64,000 nt of DNA from Methanobacteriota archaeon (GCA_023396065.1 JAEWXF010000033.1:47550-111549), one strand, 5' to 3'. Positions 1 to 8,142 are shown, numbered from the stretch's first letter. Notes: generated by a model from the sequence alone, not told the origin. Program-made: numbers and translations.

Positions 1-180
1 CTTTTCCAGTTCCTGCAGCCGTTCGGAAAGAATCTTTGCGGTAATGTCCGGGAGTTTCTCTTTCAGTTCGGAGAATCGGCGGGTATAGTTCTCCCCTTTG
101 AAAAGTTCCAGGATGATCCGAAGGGTCCATTTTTTCGTCAGATATTTTACCGTGAGGTTTACGGTGCAGAACTCGTCCAT
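1..180 (-). CDS. HxlR-family transcriptional regulator, cut by window edge
   Basis: The minus strand from ATG at 178-180 reads 60 codons to the window edge without a stop. The peptide begins MDEFCTVNLTVKYLTKKW and continues through a winged-helix segment (WTLRIILELFKGENYTRRF, then SELKEKLPDITAKILSERL), the usual N-terminal half of an HxlR/MarR-like DNA-binding protein. The C-terminal half lies outside the window. It is divergent from the hybrid-cluster protein gene, so it could control that gene. HxlR proteins often respond to redox or electrophile signals; the actual signal here is unknown. Confidence 0.85.
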   Translation of the reverse strand, partial: MDEFCTVNLTVKYLTKKWTLRIILELFKGENYTRRFSELKEKLPDITAKILSERLQELEK

Positions 181-276
181 GATTGTACCTCTATTCGCCA
201 GCTCTGCCTATCTATGTATCTTTTCTATACTATGCAGACAGATCGCGGTCCATGGTATGGTTTTGGAAACTTTTTC

Positions 277-285
277 CTATATATT
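277..285 (+). promoter_or_regulatory. TATA box for the hybrid-cluster protein gene
   Basis: An AT-rich ctatatatt lies about 50 bases before the hcp start. This allows transcription to start near 306, with a short leader that carries the Shine-Dalgarno-like aaggtga at 323-329. The divergent HxlR gene has its own AT-rich box near 224-235, so the interval 181-334 is a two-way promoter region. The box is assigned by eye. Confidence 0.5.
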
Positions 286-334
286 CTTGTATCATCTATA
301 TACTCAGTATCCAAAAGAAACCAAGGTGAAATCC

Positions 335-1876
335 ATGTACTGTCAACAATGCCAGGAAGCAAAAACTCCCGCCTGCACTCTGGGCGGAGCCTGCGGAAAG
401 AACAAAACAGTTGCCGAAGCTCAGGACAGGGTCCTGTATGCCCTCTCCGGTCTTGCTCTCCGGGCGAAGGTTGCCGGAAAAAATCTGGAACCCTGTGTTC
501 TCGAGGCACTGTTTGCTACACTGACCAATGTGGGATTCGATGAATCCCGGTTTACCGAATACCTTGCCTGCATCACAGCTCACCGGGATGCCCTGCCGGC
601 AGTTGCCGGCGAACCCGCGATGGACGGGCCGGCAGGTCTGGACGCAATCCCGGATGCAAACGTCCGGTCACTCTACTCGCTGCTGCTGTTCGGGATCAAA
701 GGCCTTGCCGCCTACTACTCTCATGCAATCGTTCTCGGAAAAACCGATGACACGGTTCTCCCGTTCATCCGGGATGCCCTCGCTTCACGGTTTGAGGACC
801 TTACCATTGATCAGCGGACCGCACTGGTTCTGGAATGCGGTAAATGTGGTGTAGCTGTGCTTGCCCTCCTTGATGCTGCAAACCAGCGGTACGGGAAACC
901 GGAGATTACGAGTGTCTCCACCAGTGCCGGGGTTCGTCCGGGAATTTTAGTGACCGGCCATGACCTCAAAGATCTGGAGATGCTGCTTGAGCAGGCGATG
1001 GATGCGGGAGTTGATATCTACACCCACGGCGAGATGCTGCCGGCAAACGCCTATCCTGCGTTCAAAAAATATCCGCATCTCCGCGGACATTTCGGCGGTT
1101 CATGGGCAGAACAGCGGAACGAGCTCCCGAAGTTCCACGGTCCGGTTCTCTTTACCACCAACTGTCTCGTCCCGCCGGTCCCGGCCTATGCGGACAAGGT
1201 GTTCACGACCGGGGCGGTCGGGTTCCCCGGTTGTCCGCACATTGATGCACTGCCGGACGGCAGCAAGGACTTTTCCGCTCTCATTGCCCTTGCAAAAACA
1301 TGCAGACCGCCGGAGGAACTGGGCCGCCCCGATCTCCTGACCGGCTGTGCCCATGATGCAGTGCTTTCCCTCGCCCCGAAGGTCATAGAACTCATCAACG
1401 CAAAAAAGATCCGCCGTTTTGTGGTGATGGCCGGATGCGACGGCCGCGACAAGCGCCGCAGCTACTACACCGAGTTCGCCAAAGCCCTGCCGAAGGACAC
1501 CGTAATTCTCACGGCAGGCTGTGCCAAGTTCCGGTACAATGCCCTCGATCTTGGAACCATCGACGGTATCCCCCGCGTGCTGGATGCCGGGCAGTGTAAC
1601 GACTCCTACAGTCTTGTCGTCGTGGCCCTCGCCCTTGCGGATGCCTTCGGCTGCGGAGTGAATGATCTGCCGATCTCCTATAATATCGCATGGTATGAGC
1701 AGAAGGCAGTACTCGTTCTCCTCGCCCTGCTCCATCTCGGCGTCAAAAATATCATGCTCGGTCCCTCGCTCCCGGCGTTCGTCTCTCCCGACATTCTGAA
1801 CGTCCTGGTAAGCACGTTTGGTCTGCAGCCGAGTTCAACGGTGGACGATGATCTGGTGAAGCTCGCCTGCGTATAA
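335..1876 (+). CDS. hcp: Hybrid-cluster protein (prismane/hydroxylamine reductase family)
   Basis: A 513-residue protein starting MYCQQCQEAKTPACTLGG, with cysteines at 3, 6, 14 and 20 (C-x2-C-x7-C-x5-C), the N-terminal Fe-S ligand pattern of class I hybrid-cluster proteins. The length fits the larger class. Later cysteines (for example in VMAGCDGRDKR and TAGCAKFRYN) match the region that binds the hybrid 4Fe-2S-2O cluster. Family members reduce hydroxylamine or act as nitric oxide reductases or nitrosylases in nitrosative stress. The ATG at 335 is preferred over the long upstream extension of the frame because it follows aaggtga and starts at the cysteine motif. HxlR regulators lie on both sides. 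Confidence 0.93.
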   Translation: MYCQQCQEAKTPACTLGGACGKNKTVAEAQDRVLYALSGLALRAKVAGKNLEPCVLEALFATLTNVGFDESRFTEYLACITAHRDALPAVAGEPAMDGPAGLDAIPDANVRSLYSLLLFGIKGLAAYYSHAIVLGKTDDTVLPFIRDALASRFEDLTIDQRTALVLECGKCGVAVLALLDAANQRYGKPEITSVSTSAGVRPGILVTGHDLKDLEMLLEQAMDAGVDIYTHGEMLPANAYPAFKKYPHLRGHFGGSWAEQRNELPKFHGPVLFTTNCLVPPVPAYADKVFTTGAVGFPGCPHIDALPDGSKDFSALIALAKTCRPPEELGRPDLLTGCAHDAVLSLAPKVIELINAKKIRRFVVMAGCDGRDKRRSYYTEFAKALPKDTVILTAGCAKFRYNALDLGTIDGIPRVLDAGQCNDSYSLVVVALALADAFGCGVNDLPISYNIAWYEQKAVLVLLALLHLGVKNIMLGPSLPAFVSPDILNVLVSTFGLQPSSTVDDDLVKLACV

Positions 1877-1957
1877 AACCACCCCCTCCTATTTTCACGT
1901 TCACCGATGAACTTTTCCCTATATCCCACGATGTTTTATCCGGATTCGTGGAAAAAA

Positions 1958-2299
1958 ATGAGTCTGGAATGTATTGCAAACTGCAGGCTGGATGAAACCG
2001 GCTTTGGCTACACCCTGTCACTGATCAACGGCAAATACAAAATGGTGATTCTCTATGTGCTGATGGAGTTTGGCGTCGTTCGTTTTAACGAGATGAAAAA
2101 ATGTCTTGGGACAATCTCATACAAGACACTGAGTGTCATGCTCAAGGAACTTGAGGCGGACAAGCTGGTACACCGGGAAGAGTATCCGCAAATTCCGCCG
2201 AAGGTGGAGTACAGTCTGACTGAACGGGGTAAAACGCTGATACCCATTCTTGACGCCATGTGCGAGTGGGGAGAACAGAACAGGCTCCTGCGAAACTGA
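1958..2299 (+). CDS. HxlR-family transcriptional regulator
   Basis: A winged-helix protein of 113 residues from ATG 1958. The core NGKYKMVILYVLMEFGVVRFNEMKKCLGTISYKTLSVMLKELEADKLVHREEY and the wing PPKVEYSLTERGKTL are typical of HxlR/YodB regulators. The frame is open from 1907, but a TATA-like ccctatatccc at about 1916-1926 favours the internal ATG at 1958, with little leader. A cysteine pair (LECIANCRLDE) just after this start could be redox-sensing, as in some HxlR proteins; that is inference. It lies directly downstream of hcp and converges on the GyrI-like gene with a 5-base gap. Confidence 0.85.
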   Translation: MSLECIANCRLDETGFGYTLSLINGKYKMVILYVLMEFGVVRFNEMKKCLGTISYKTLSVMLKELEADKLVHREEYPQIPPKVEYSLTERGKTLIPILDAMCEWGEQNRLLRN

Positions 2300-2304
2300 T
2301 TCAG

Positions 2305-2937
2305 TTATTCATTCTTTTTTTGAACCGTCCACCGGAGAACGGTCTTCTGTTTCTCCGGAGAGACCCGCCGGGCATCAGAGAGATAAATTTCCCGATGCGT
2401 GAGAAGCCGGCGGACCAGTCCCTGTTCCGCAAGAAATGCAGCCATTTTGGCGAAACTTGCCGGTTCATCGTCGTAGGAACCAAGATGCAGCATCTGAACC
2501 GACAACCCGTCTTCCATGTCCCCGAACGTAACCTCATCCACCGGACAGTCAGGCTTCTTCTTTCTGACCGCATCAACCGCCCGCCGGACCACGTCTACGG
2601 TTACAAACTCAGGCTGGCGGATCATCAGGGTGTAGGTGAAATTTTCTTTGTCGGAAATTCCTGCTGCCGGATCGTTCAGGCCCCATACCCCTTCCAGCGG
2701 GTAGACCGTGTACGGCTCAAATCCGTCCGGGGTATATCCCTGTCTGGGCATCATGCGAACCGCATAGGACAGTGCATACAGTGTCTCAATGTGTACCGGA
2801 AACAGAGGACTGGTGTTCGGATTCCCGGAACCGGATATACGGAAAAATTTCTGCCGGGGAATGGTTACCAGTTCCGGGCGCTGTTTTGGAAGATAGAGTC
2901 CTTTGTCCTCTTTCCGCCACTCATGCTTTTCTGCCAT
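2305..2937 (-). CDS. GyrI-like small-molecule-binding domain protein
   Basis: A 210-residue soluble protein whose sequence (HEWRKEDKGLYLPKQRPELV, then FFRISGSGNPN and GFEPYTVYPLEGVWGL) fits the GyrI-like family of uncharacterised proteins sometimes called LIN2189-like (COG4832). These have the SOUL/GyrI fold used by AraC-type regulators to bind drugs or other ligands, but here no DNA-binding domain is present. The C-terminal half carries the repeated-fold pattern (LSVQMLHLGSYDDEPASFAKM). Substrate and role are unknown. The gene stands alone and converges with the upstream HxlR gene. Confidence 0.75.
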   Translation of the reverse strand: MAEKHEWRKEDKGLYLPKQRPELVTIPRQKFFRISGSGNPNTSPLFPVHIETLYALSYAVRMMPRQGYTPDGFEPYTVYPLEGVWGLNDPAAGISDKENFTYTLMIRQPEFVTVDVVRRAVDAVRKKKPDCPVDEVTFGDMEDGLSVQMLHLGSYDDEPASFAKMAAFLAEQGLVRRLLTHREIYLSDARRVSPEKQKTVLRWTVQKKNE

Positions 2938-2993
2938 TCCATACGCTTGTGCATGGCTGGTATAAATATCCGGTGACGCTGGTTTGAAAAAAG

Positions 2994-3446
2994 TTAGAGA
3001 AGGGTTGCCTTCTGAATGACAACGTCCTCAAGCGGTTTGTCGTTGTAGCTGGTCTTCGTCTTGCCGATGGCATCAACAACGTCCATACCTTCGACAATGG
3101 TTCCGAATGCCGGATGGGCTTTGTCGAGATAGTTGTTGTTGACAAGGTTGATGAAAAACTGACTTCCTCCGGTGTTCGGACCGGCGTTCGCCATTGCAAT
3201 CGTACCGCGGTTATTTTTATTGTCCGACGGAAATTCATCTTTGATGGTATAGCCGGGTCCGCCACAGCCGGTACCTGTCGGGTCACCGCCCTGAATCATG
3301 AAACCATCAATCACCCGATGGAAAATGACACCGTTATAAAATCCCTTGCGGACCAGATCCGCAAAGTTTCCGGAGGTAACCGGCATATCCTCACGAAGTT
3401 CGATGACGATGTCGCCACGTGTAGTTTCCAGTTTTACTTTCGTCAT
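2994..3446 (-). CDS. Peptidyl-prolyl cis-trans isomerase, cyclophilin type
   Basis: A 150-residue single-domain cyclophilin without signal peptide, so cytosolic. Visible family motifs are TTRGDIVIEL at the start, FYNGVIFHRVIDGFMIQGGDPTGTG (catalytic Arg in FHRV), then GTIAMANAGPNTGGSQFFI and the LDKAHPAFGTIVEGMDVVDAI end. It speeds proline isomerisation during folding. The start codon is supported by the conserved N-terminus. The gene is divergent from the thioesterase gene, with a short shared promoter region. Confidence 0.95.
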   Translation of the reverse strand: MTKVKLETTRGDIVIELREDMPVTSGNFADLVRKGFYNGVIFHRVIDGFMIQGGDPTGTGCGGPGYTIKDEFPSDNKNNRGTIAMANAGPNTGGSQFFINLVNNNYLDKAHPAFGTIVEGMDVVDAIGKTKTSYNDKPLEDVVIQKATLL

Positions 3447-3544
3447 ATACTAAAACGTCTACCGGAACGGCAATAAACATGAGCATCCGGTCTCATTGCA
3501 CAGATTTACCTCGTCTGCCGTCGCATGATAATCCGGAAATATCC

Positions 3545-3937
3545 ATGCGTCATACGACAGAGATCCTGATTGACTGGAACGACCTTGACGCGTTCGGACA
3601 TGTGAACAATCTGGCAGTTCTGCGATACGTGCAGACGTCCCGCATTCACGTGTGTGAGGAAGCAGGGCTGATGAACGGGAGCGGCCGGCCGGACCGCGGA
3701 CCGATTCTGGCTGCGACCGGCTGCCGGTACTGCCTGCCTCTCTACTATCCCGGAACGGTGCGGGTCGAGTCCGTCGTCACCGAAGTGAAACATACGAGTT
3801 TTCTGATGGAACACACAGTTTTTGATGCGGACGGCCGGATTGCCGCACAGGCCAACGACGTGTTAGTCTACTTCGATTATACCGGCAACACGAAGATGCA
3901 GATTCCAGACGGGCTTCGCGCCCGGCTCTCCGCATAA
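3545..3937 (+). CDS. Acyl-CoA thioesterase, 4HBT hotdog family
   Basis: A 130-residue hotdog-fold protein. MRHTTEILIDWNDLDAFGHVNN carries the catalytic Asp motif (DWNDLDAFGHVNN) of the 4-hydroxybenzoyl-CoA thioesterase family, followed by the long helix and the strands VRVESVVTEVKHTSF and AQANDVLVYFD. It probably hydrolyses an acyl-CoA; the substrate cannot be read from sequence. The frame stays open upstream to 3479, but homologues begin at the RHTTEI segment, so ATG 3545 is chosen. The next gene follows after 50 bases in the same direction. Confidence 0.8.
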   Translation: MRHTTEILIDWNDLDAFGHVNNLAVLRYVQTSRIHVCEEAGLMNGSGRPDRGPILAATGCRYCLPLYYPGTVRVESVVTEVKHTSFLMEHTVFDADGRIAAQANDVLVYFDYTGNTKMQIPDGLRARLSA

Positions 3938-3987
3938 TTTGTTGAAAGTCTGTTTCGGCAGACACTTATCTTTTGCCGGGAATCAGT

Positions 3988-5160
3988 ATGATACTGATGA
4001 AAAATCCCTTCCATGTGATGATCATCCCGACACTCGGCTGTCCCGGCCGGTGCAAATACTGCTGGAGTTCGGATGTGAACTCACCGAAGATGACCGCCGA
4101 GACTGCAGAAGCCATTGTCCGATGGCTGGAACCATTGCAGGACCAGCGGGTGACGTTCACGTTCCACGGCGGCGAGCCGCTGCTTGCAGGGCTTACGTTT
4201 TATCAGCGAATTCTGCCGCTGATCCGTACCCGTCTGGCGCATTTGTCCCCGGAGTTTGCGATGCAGACGAATCTGTGGCTGATGACGGATGAGCTTGCAG
4301 AAATTCTTGCGGAGTTTCAGGTACCGCTCGGCTCCTCTATTGACGGTCCCGAGGAGCTGACCAACTATCAGAGAGGCGACGGCTATTTTGCAAAAACAAT
4401 GGCCGGTTACGAGATTGCGATACGCCATGGACTGCTGGTGCGGTTTATCTGTACGTTTACGAACTCATCGGTCTCCCAAAAAGAGGAGATTGTCCGGTTT
4501 TTCCGGGAGAACGGCTGGGTCATGAAGCTGCATCCGGCACTGCCGTCTCTGAAGGGTGATAATCCGAATGAATGGACCCTGGCGCCGGAGGAGTACGGGG
4601 AGCTGCTGGTGTATCTGCTGGATGAGGCTGTTGCTCACGCCGGGGAGATGGAGATCATGAACGTGAATGATCTCTGCCGGTGTGTGTTTACCCGCAGCGG
4701 CAGTGTGTGTACGTATGCGGACTGTATGGGAACGACGTTTGCTGTCGGACCGGACGGTGCGATCTATCCCTGTTACCGGTTTGTGGGGATGCCGGAGTGG
4801 GTTATGGGAAATGTGACCGACGTGCCGACGATTGCGGAGCTGATGTACTCTCCCGCAGGAAAGCGGATGCTCGCGTTCAAGACGCATGTGGATACGGCCT
4901 GCCGCGACTGTGCCCACATTTCATACTGCCGGGGTGGCTGTCCGTACAATGCCCTTGCAGGATCCTCTGCGGATCAGAACGGTGTTGATCCGCACTGTGT
5001 CGCCTACAAGCGGATATTCGATGAGATCACCTCCCGGATGGAAGCGGAGATGAGCGCCGCAGTACCTGCGCCGCTTGCGGGAACCAGCCGCGTCTCCCGT
5101 GTCCGGCGGAAAGTAAAACCCGGGGTTATGACGCTCGTGAAAAAAATCGTGGAGGAGTGA
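3988..5160 (+). CDS. SPASM-domain radical SAM enzyme (methanogen peptide-modifying type)
   Basis: A 390-residue protein. Near the N-terminus, HVMIIPTLGCPGRCKYCW has the CxxxCxxC cluster motif of radical SAM enzymes, followed by TFHGGEPLL. The C-terminal third is a SPASM region with cysteines in CVFTRSGSVCTYADCMG, YPCYRF and CRDCAHISYCRGGCPYN. The pattern fits the family I know as TIGR04083 (Mhun_1560-like), annotated as putative peptide-modifying enzymes of methanogens, and is related to sulfatase maturases. A TATA-like acttatctt about 24 bases upstream supports ATG 3988. It overlaps no gene but is followed one base later by a VOC protein, so the two are probably co-transcribed. No obvious precursor peptide was found nearby. 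Confidence 0.85.
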   Translation: MILMKNPFHVMIIPTLGCPGRCKYCWSSDVNSPKMTAETAEAIVRWLEPLQDQRVTFTFHGGEPLLAGLTFYQRILPLIRTRLAHLSPEFAMQTNLWLMTDELAEILAEFQVPLGSSIDGPEELTNYQRGDGYFAKTMAGYEIAIRHGLLVRFICTFTNSSVSQKEEIVRFFRENGWVMKLHPALPSLKGDNPNEWTLAPEEYGELLVYLLDEAVAHAGEMEIMNVNDLCRCVFTRSGSVCTYADCMGTTFAVGPDGAIYPCYRFVGMPEWVMGNVTDVPTIAELMYSPAGKRMLAFKTHVDTACRDCAHISYCRGGCPYNALAGSSADQNGVDPHCVAYKRIFDEITSRMEAEMSAAVPAPLAGTSRVSRVRRKVKPGVMTLVKKIVEE

Positions 5161-5161
5161 T

Positions 5162-5635
5162 ATGAAATTCTGCGGTCCCCTGATCGTGGTAAAAGATCTT
5201 GCAGTGTCCGTCCGGTTTTATCAGGAGCTGTTCGGTCTTGTAGTTGCGTATGATTTCGGCGAGAATGTGGCGTTTGCCGGAGGTCCTGTTCTGCAGTCGC
5301 TTTCGTCGTTTGCGCAGATGACCGGCGTGGGCGAGGATACGATCTTCTGCCGGCCCCACAATATGGAGCTGTACTTTGAGGAGGAGGAGTTCGATCTGTT
5401 CATCGCCCGCCTGAAAACGATGCCTGATATCAGGTATGTGCATGATGTCGTTGAACACCCGTGGGGTCAGCGGGTAGTCCGTATCTATGATCCGAACTTC
5501 CACATGATTGAGATCGGGGAGAGTATGGAGGTGGTGATCCGCCGCTGCCTTGTAAAGGGTATGAGTGTGGAAGAGACTGCGGCAAAGACCCAGCATCCCC
5601 GGGAACTGGTTGAGAGAATTCAACAATCTCTCTGA
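5162..5635 (+). CDS. VOC superfamily (glyoxalase/bleomycin-resistance fold) protein
   Basis: A 157-residue protein with the paired beta-alpha-beta-beta-beta modules of the vicinal oxygen chelate fold: CGPLIVVKDLAVSVRFYQELFGLVVAYDFGENVAF at the start and the second module ending in VVRIYDPNFHMIEIGES, with a metal-ligand-type Glu. A short helical tail (VKGMSVEETAAKTQHPRELVERIQQSL) is an extra C-terminal feature that resembles a helix-turn motif. It starts one base after the radical SAM stop codon, so translation is probably coupled. The reaction is unknown. Confidence 0.85.
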   Translation: MKFCGPLIVVKDLAVSVRFYQELFGLVVAYDFGENVAFAGGPVLQSLSSFAQMTGVGEDTIFCRPHNMELYFEEEEFDLFIARLKTMPDIRYVHDVVEHPWGQRVVRIYDPNFHMIEIGESMEVVIRRCLVKGMSVEETAAKTQHPRELVERIQQSL

Positions 5636-5708
5636 TTTTTCAGATCTACCGCTGCCGGAGAGTATTTATGCCCTGAGACGATACTGAAAGATCATTGAAA
5701 GAGGTACA

Positions 5709-6473
5709 ATGATCATGGGTAAAATGGAGAAAAAAGTTGTTCTGATCACCGGCGGTGGTAAGGGTATCGGATTTGGGATTGCAACCGCGTTTGCCAAAGA
5801 GGGTGCCGATCTGGTGATCACCGGCAGGACGGTTGCAACGCTTGCCAAGGCACAGGAGACACTGGAAACTTACGGAGTATCGGTGCTGCCGGTCGCCGCT
5901 GACGGTGGTCAGGAGGATGCGGTAAAGAGTGCCGTGCAGCAGACGGTGGAGCGTTTCGGAAAGATTGATGTGCTGATTAACAATGCTCAGGTTTCCCGGT
6001 CGGGGGTGATGCTCGCGGATCACACGAAAGAGGACTTTGATCTTGCACTCAATTCGGGTTTGTATGCGGCATTTTTCTATATGCGGGAGTGTTTCCCGTA
6101 TCTGAAGGAGACCAAAGGCAGTGTTATCAACTTTGCTTCCGGGGCAGGGCTGTTCGGGAAACCCGGTCAGTCTTCCTATGCGGCGGCAAAGGAGGGAATC
6201 CGGGGACTGTCGCGGGTCGCGGCGATGGAATGGGGGCCGTACGGCATCAATGTGAATGTAGTCTGCCCGCTGGTATACACTGAGTCTCTGGATCAGTGGC
6301 GGCATGAGTATCCCAAACTGTATGAGCAGACGATTAAGGGGATTCCGCTCGGCAGGTTCGGGGATCCGGAGAAGGATATCGGCAGGATCTGTGTGTTCCT
6401 CGCATCCGAGGATGCGTCATACATCAGCGGTGAGACGTTTACTGTCCAGGGCGGCAGCGGACTTCGACCGTGA
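5709..6473 (+). CDS. Short-chain dehydrogenase/reductase
   Basis: A classical 254-residue SDR. TGGGKGIGFGIA near residue 15 is the dinucleotide-binding Gly motif, INNAQ follows strand 4, and the active site is SGAGLFGKPGQSSYAAAK (Ser, Tyr-x3-Lys). It ends with the family pattern ISGETFTVQGGSGLRP. The Arg/Lys after the Gly motif (GRTVAT) suggests NADP preference, which is inference. The substrate is unknown. Starts at ATG 5709, or possibly 5715 or 5724, because the first codons read MIMGKMEKK. Stands alone, followed by a gene-poor patch. Confidence 0.9.
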   Translation: MIMGKMEKKVVLITGGGKGIGFGIATAFAKEGADLVITGRTVATLAKAQETLETYGVSVLPVAADGGQEDAVKSAVQQTVERFGKIDVLINNAQVSRSGVMLADHTKEDFDLALNSGLYAAFFYMRECFPYLKETKGSVINFASGAGLFGKPGQSSYAAAKEGIRGLSRVAAMEWGPYGINVNVVCPLVYTESLDQWRHEYPKLYEQTIKGIPLGRFGDPEKDIGRICVFLASEDASYISGETFTVQGGSGLRP

Positions 6474-6970
6474 TCTTTTTTGCGGGAGTTCCGGGATTTT
6501 CCGAGAACCGGACAAGATGATGTGATCACGTTCATGACTCTCCTGAAATCCGAAACATTCAGATGAGTGCCGAACCGGGCAACAAAATGGAGAGAATATC
6601 GGAAAAGGAGTAATTACATATGTCCCGAAATACTATATCTTGTAATTCTCAGAGATATGATATTGAGTTTTCCCTAATCCGCAGATGTCCGGGAGAATGT
6701 GTGATGTGTTAGAACAACAGATGGTCACAGTACATTATGAAACCGGAAGATAAGGCACGGCTGGATGTGTCAAGCTGGTGACTGAGCATGCTCAGACAGA
6801 CCTTTGCCAGAGAACGCTAAGATGACGGAACACGCCAACGCCCGCCGCGTCACCCTGTCTCGCTGCAAAAATACCTTCGCAGCCGGAGAAGACCACGAAC
6901 AGATCACAGATACATCTTCTGCACACATTCCAACCGTTCGGAAATTCCGAACAGCTGCCCGGACACAGCC
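6474..6970. other. Gene-poor interval with decayed sequence
   Basis: About 500 bases between the SDR and RhuM genes. It holds one short ORF with a strong ribosome site (6620-6712, listed separately). After that come frames broken by stops, then a C-rich tail (6820-6960) whose base use resembles RhuM. I see no tRNA, no long repeat and no copy of the tRNA-Val 3' end. It is best read as debris of accessory DNA. Confidence 0.5.
6620..6712 (+). pseudogene. 30-codon ORF resembling the N-terminus of a radical SAM protein
   Basis: The ORF has a good Shine-Dalgarno (aaaaggag at 6603-6610) nine bases before ATG and encodes 30 residues ending in RRCPGECVMC followed by TAG. The CxxxCxxC spacing after a beta-strand-like YDIEFSLI is what the first 30 residues of many radical SAM enzymes look like. 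Past the TAG the same frame runs only 18 more codons to a TGA and shows no SAM-binding GGE motif. Either a broken gene fragment or a genuine small cysteine-rich peptide is possible; the fragment reading is preferred. Confidence 0.4.
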
Positions 6971-7996
6971 ATGACAAAAGACCTCTACATCCGAAGCAGT
7001 ACCGCCGAGTACCTCATCTTCTCCGCACAGGCAGATGCCGACGGCATTGAAGTCCGTTACGAAGACGGGACGCTCTGGCTCACCCAGAAGCTGCTTGCAC
7101 AACTCTTTGACGTCGAAAGCAATACCATCACCTATCACCTCAAGGAAATTTACCAAAGCGGCGAACTACTGGAAGATCGAACTACTCGAATTTTTCGAGT
7201 AGTTCAAACCGAAGGCAGCCGACAGGTCACCCGCGACCTCACCCACTACAATCTCGATACCATCATCGCGACGGGCTACCGCGTAAACTCAGTCCGGGCA
7301 ACTCAGTTCCGCCGCTGGGCCACGGGCGTTCTCAGACAGTACACCCTCAAAGGCTACCTCATCGACAGAAAACGCATGGAAAACGGCCCACTCCTCGGAG
7401 AAGACTACTTCGAGGAACTCCTCGAAGAGATCCGGGAGATTCGCATCAGCGAGCGGAGATTCTACCAGAAGATCACCGACCTCTACGCAACCGCAATCGA
7501 CTATGACAAAAACGCCCCTGCCACCAAACAGTTTTTCACCAGAGTCCAGAACGCCATGCACTACGCAGTAACCCACAAAACCGCGCCCGAACTCATCTAC
7601 AGCCGTGCAGACAGCACCAGACCCCGCATGGGCCTCACCTCCTGGAAAAACTCGCCCGACGGTAAAATTCTCAAAAGCGACGTAACCGTCGCCAAAAACT
7701 ACCTCACCCCGGACGAACTCAGCGAACTCGCGGCAATCGTCAGCGCATTCCTTGATCTCGCCGAAGCACGGGCGAAAAAACACATACCTATGACCATGCA
7801 GGACTGGGCAGAACGAATCGACAAATTCCTCCTCGCCGACGACCGGATCATCCTCCAGGGAGCAGGAACCATCACCGCAGAACTTGCAAAAGACCACGCA
7901 GAAACCGAATATGACATCTACCGCATCACTCAGGACAAACTCTACCGCTCAGACTTCGACCGGCTCATGGAAGAGGAACCGGAGTACCACCCATGA
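6971..7996 (+). CDS. RhuM family protein
   Basis: A 341-residue RhuM (COG3943) protein. The N-terminal part (VRYEDGTLWLTQKLLAQLFDVESNTITYHLKEI) is the KilA/Bro-like DNA-binding region, followed by the family signature YNLDTIIATGYRVNSVRATQFRRWATGVLRQYTLKGY. The C-terminal half is helical. The biochemical role is not established. rhuM genes are often found inside type I restriction-modification operons and defence islands. Here the stop overlaps (ATGA) the start of a truncated hsdM remnant. The gene contains a perfect 12-base inverted repeat (see 7179-7205). Codon use is markedly C-rich compared with the upstream SDR. Confidence 0.9.
   Translation: MTKDLYIRSSTAEYLIFSAQADADGIEVRYEDGTLWLTQKLLAQLFDVESNTITYHLKEIYQSGELLEDRTTRIFRVVQTEGSRQVTRDLTHYNLDTIIATGYRVNSVRATQFRRWATGVLRQYTLKGYLIDRKRMENGPLLGEDYFEELLEEIREIRISERRFYQKITDLYATAIDYDKNAPATKQFFTRVQNAMHYAVTHKTAPELIYSRADSTRPRMGLTSWKNSPDGKILKSDVTVAKNYLTPDELSELAAIVSAFLDLAEARAKKHIPMTMQDWAERIDKFLLADDRIILQGAGTITAELAKDHAETEYDIYRITQDKLYRSDFDRLMEEEPEYHP
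7179..7205 (+). repeat. Perfect inverted repeat inside rhuM
   Basis: Two perfectly complementary 12-base arms (gaactactcgaa and ttcgagtagttc) separated by ttt. They encode the RTTRIFRVVQ segment where RhuM proteins normally vary. In RNA this would be a stable hairpin. Its function is unknown. Confidence 0.75.
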
Positions 7997-8142
7997 CACC
8001 TGAAAACACCTCCGCTATCATCCAGAAAATCTGGAACAACCCCTTACGGGACGCCGGCGTCTCCTACGGAGACTACCTCGAACAGCTCACCTACCTCCTC
8101 CTCCTCAAAATGTCCCACGAGTACGCCCGTCCCTCCCCCTGA
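7993..8142 (+). pseudogene. Truncated type I methylase (HsdM) N-terminus
   Basis: Only 49 codons remain: MTPENTSAIIQKIWNNPLRD, then AGVSYGDYLEQLTYLLLLKMSHEYARPSP and a stop. This matches the N-terminal helical domain of HsdM (usual pattern I-x-KIW-x-LRDDGVSYGDYVEQLTYLLFLKM), but the SAM-binding and NPPY catalytic regions are missing. The start overlaps the rhuM stop by ATGA, as in intact operons. What follows is a short non-coding stretch and then tRNA-Val, so a deletion has probably removed the rest of hsdM and any hsdS/hsdR. Confidence 0.8.

Noticed and set aside
6710..6712. In-frame TAG read as pyrrolysine
   Set aside because: Read-through gives only 18 more codons to a TGA and no domain. 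No pyl genes seen, and Methanomicrobiales are not known to me to use pyrrolysine widely.
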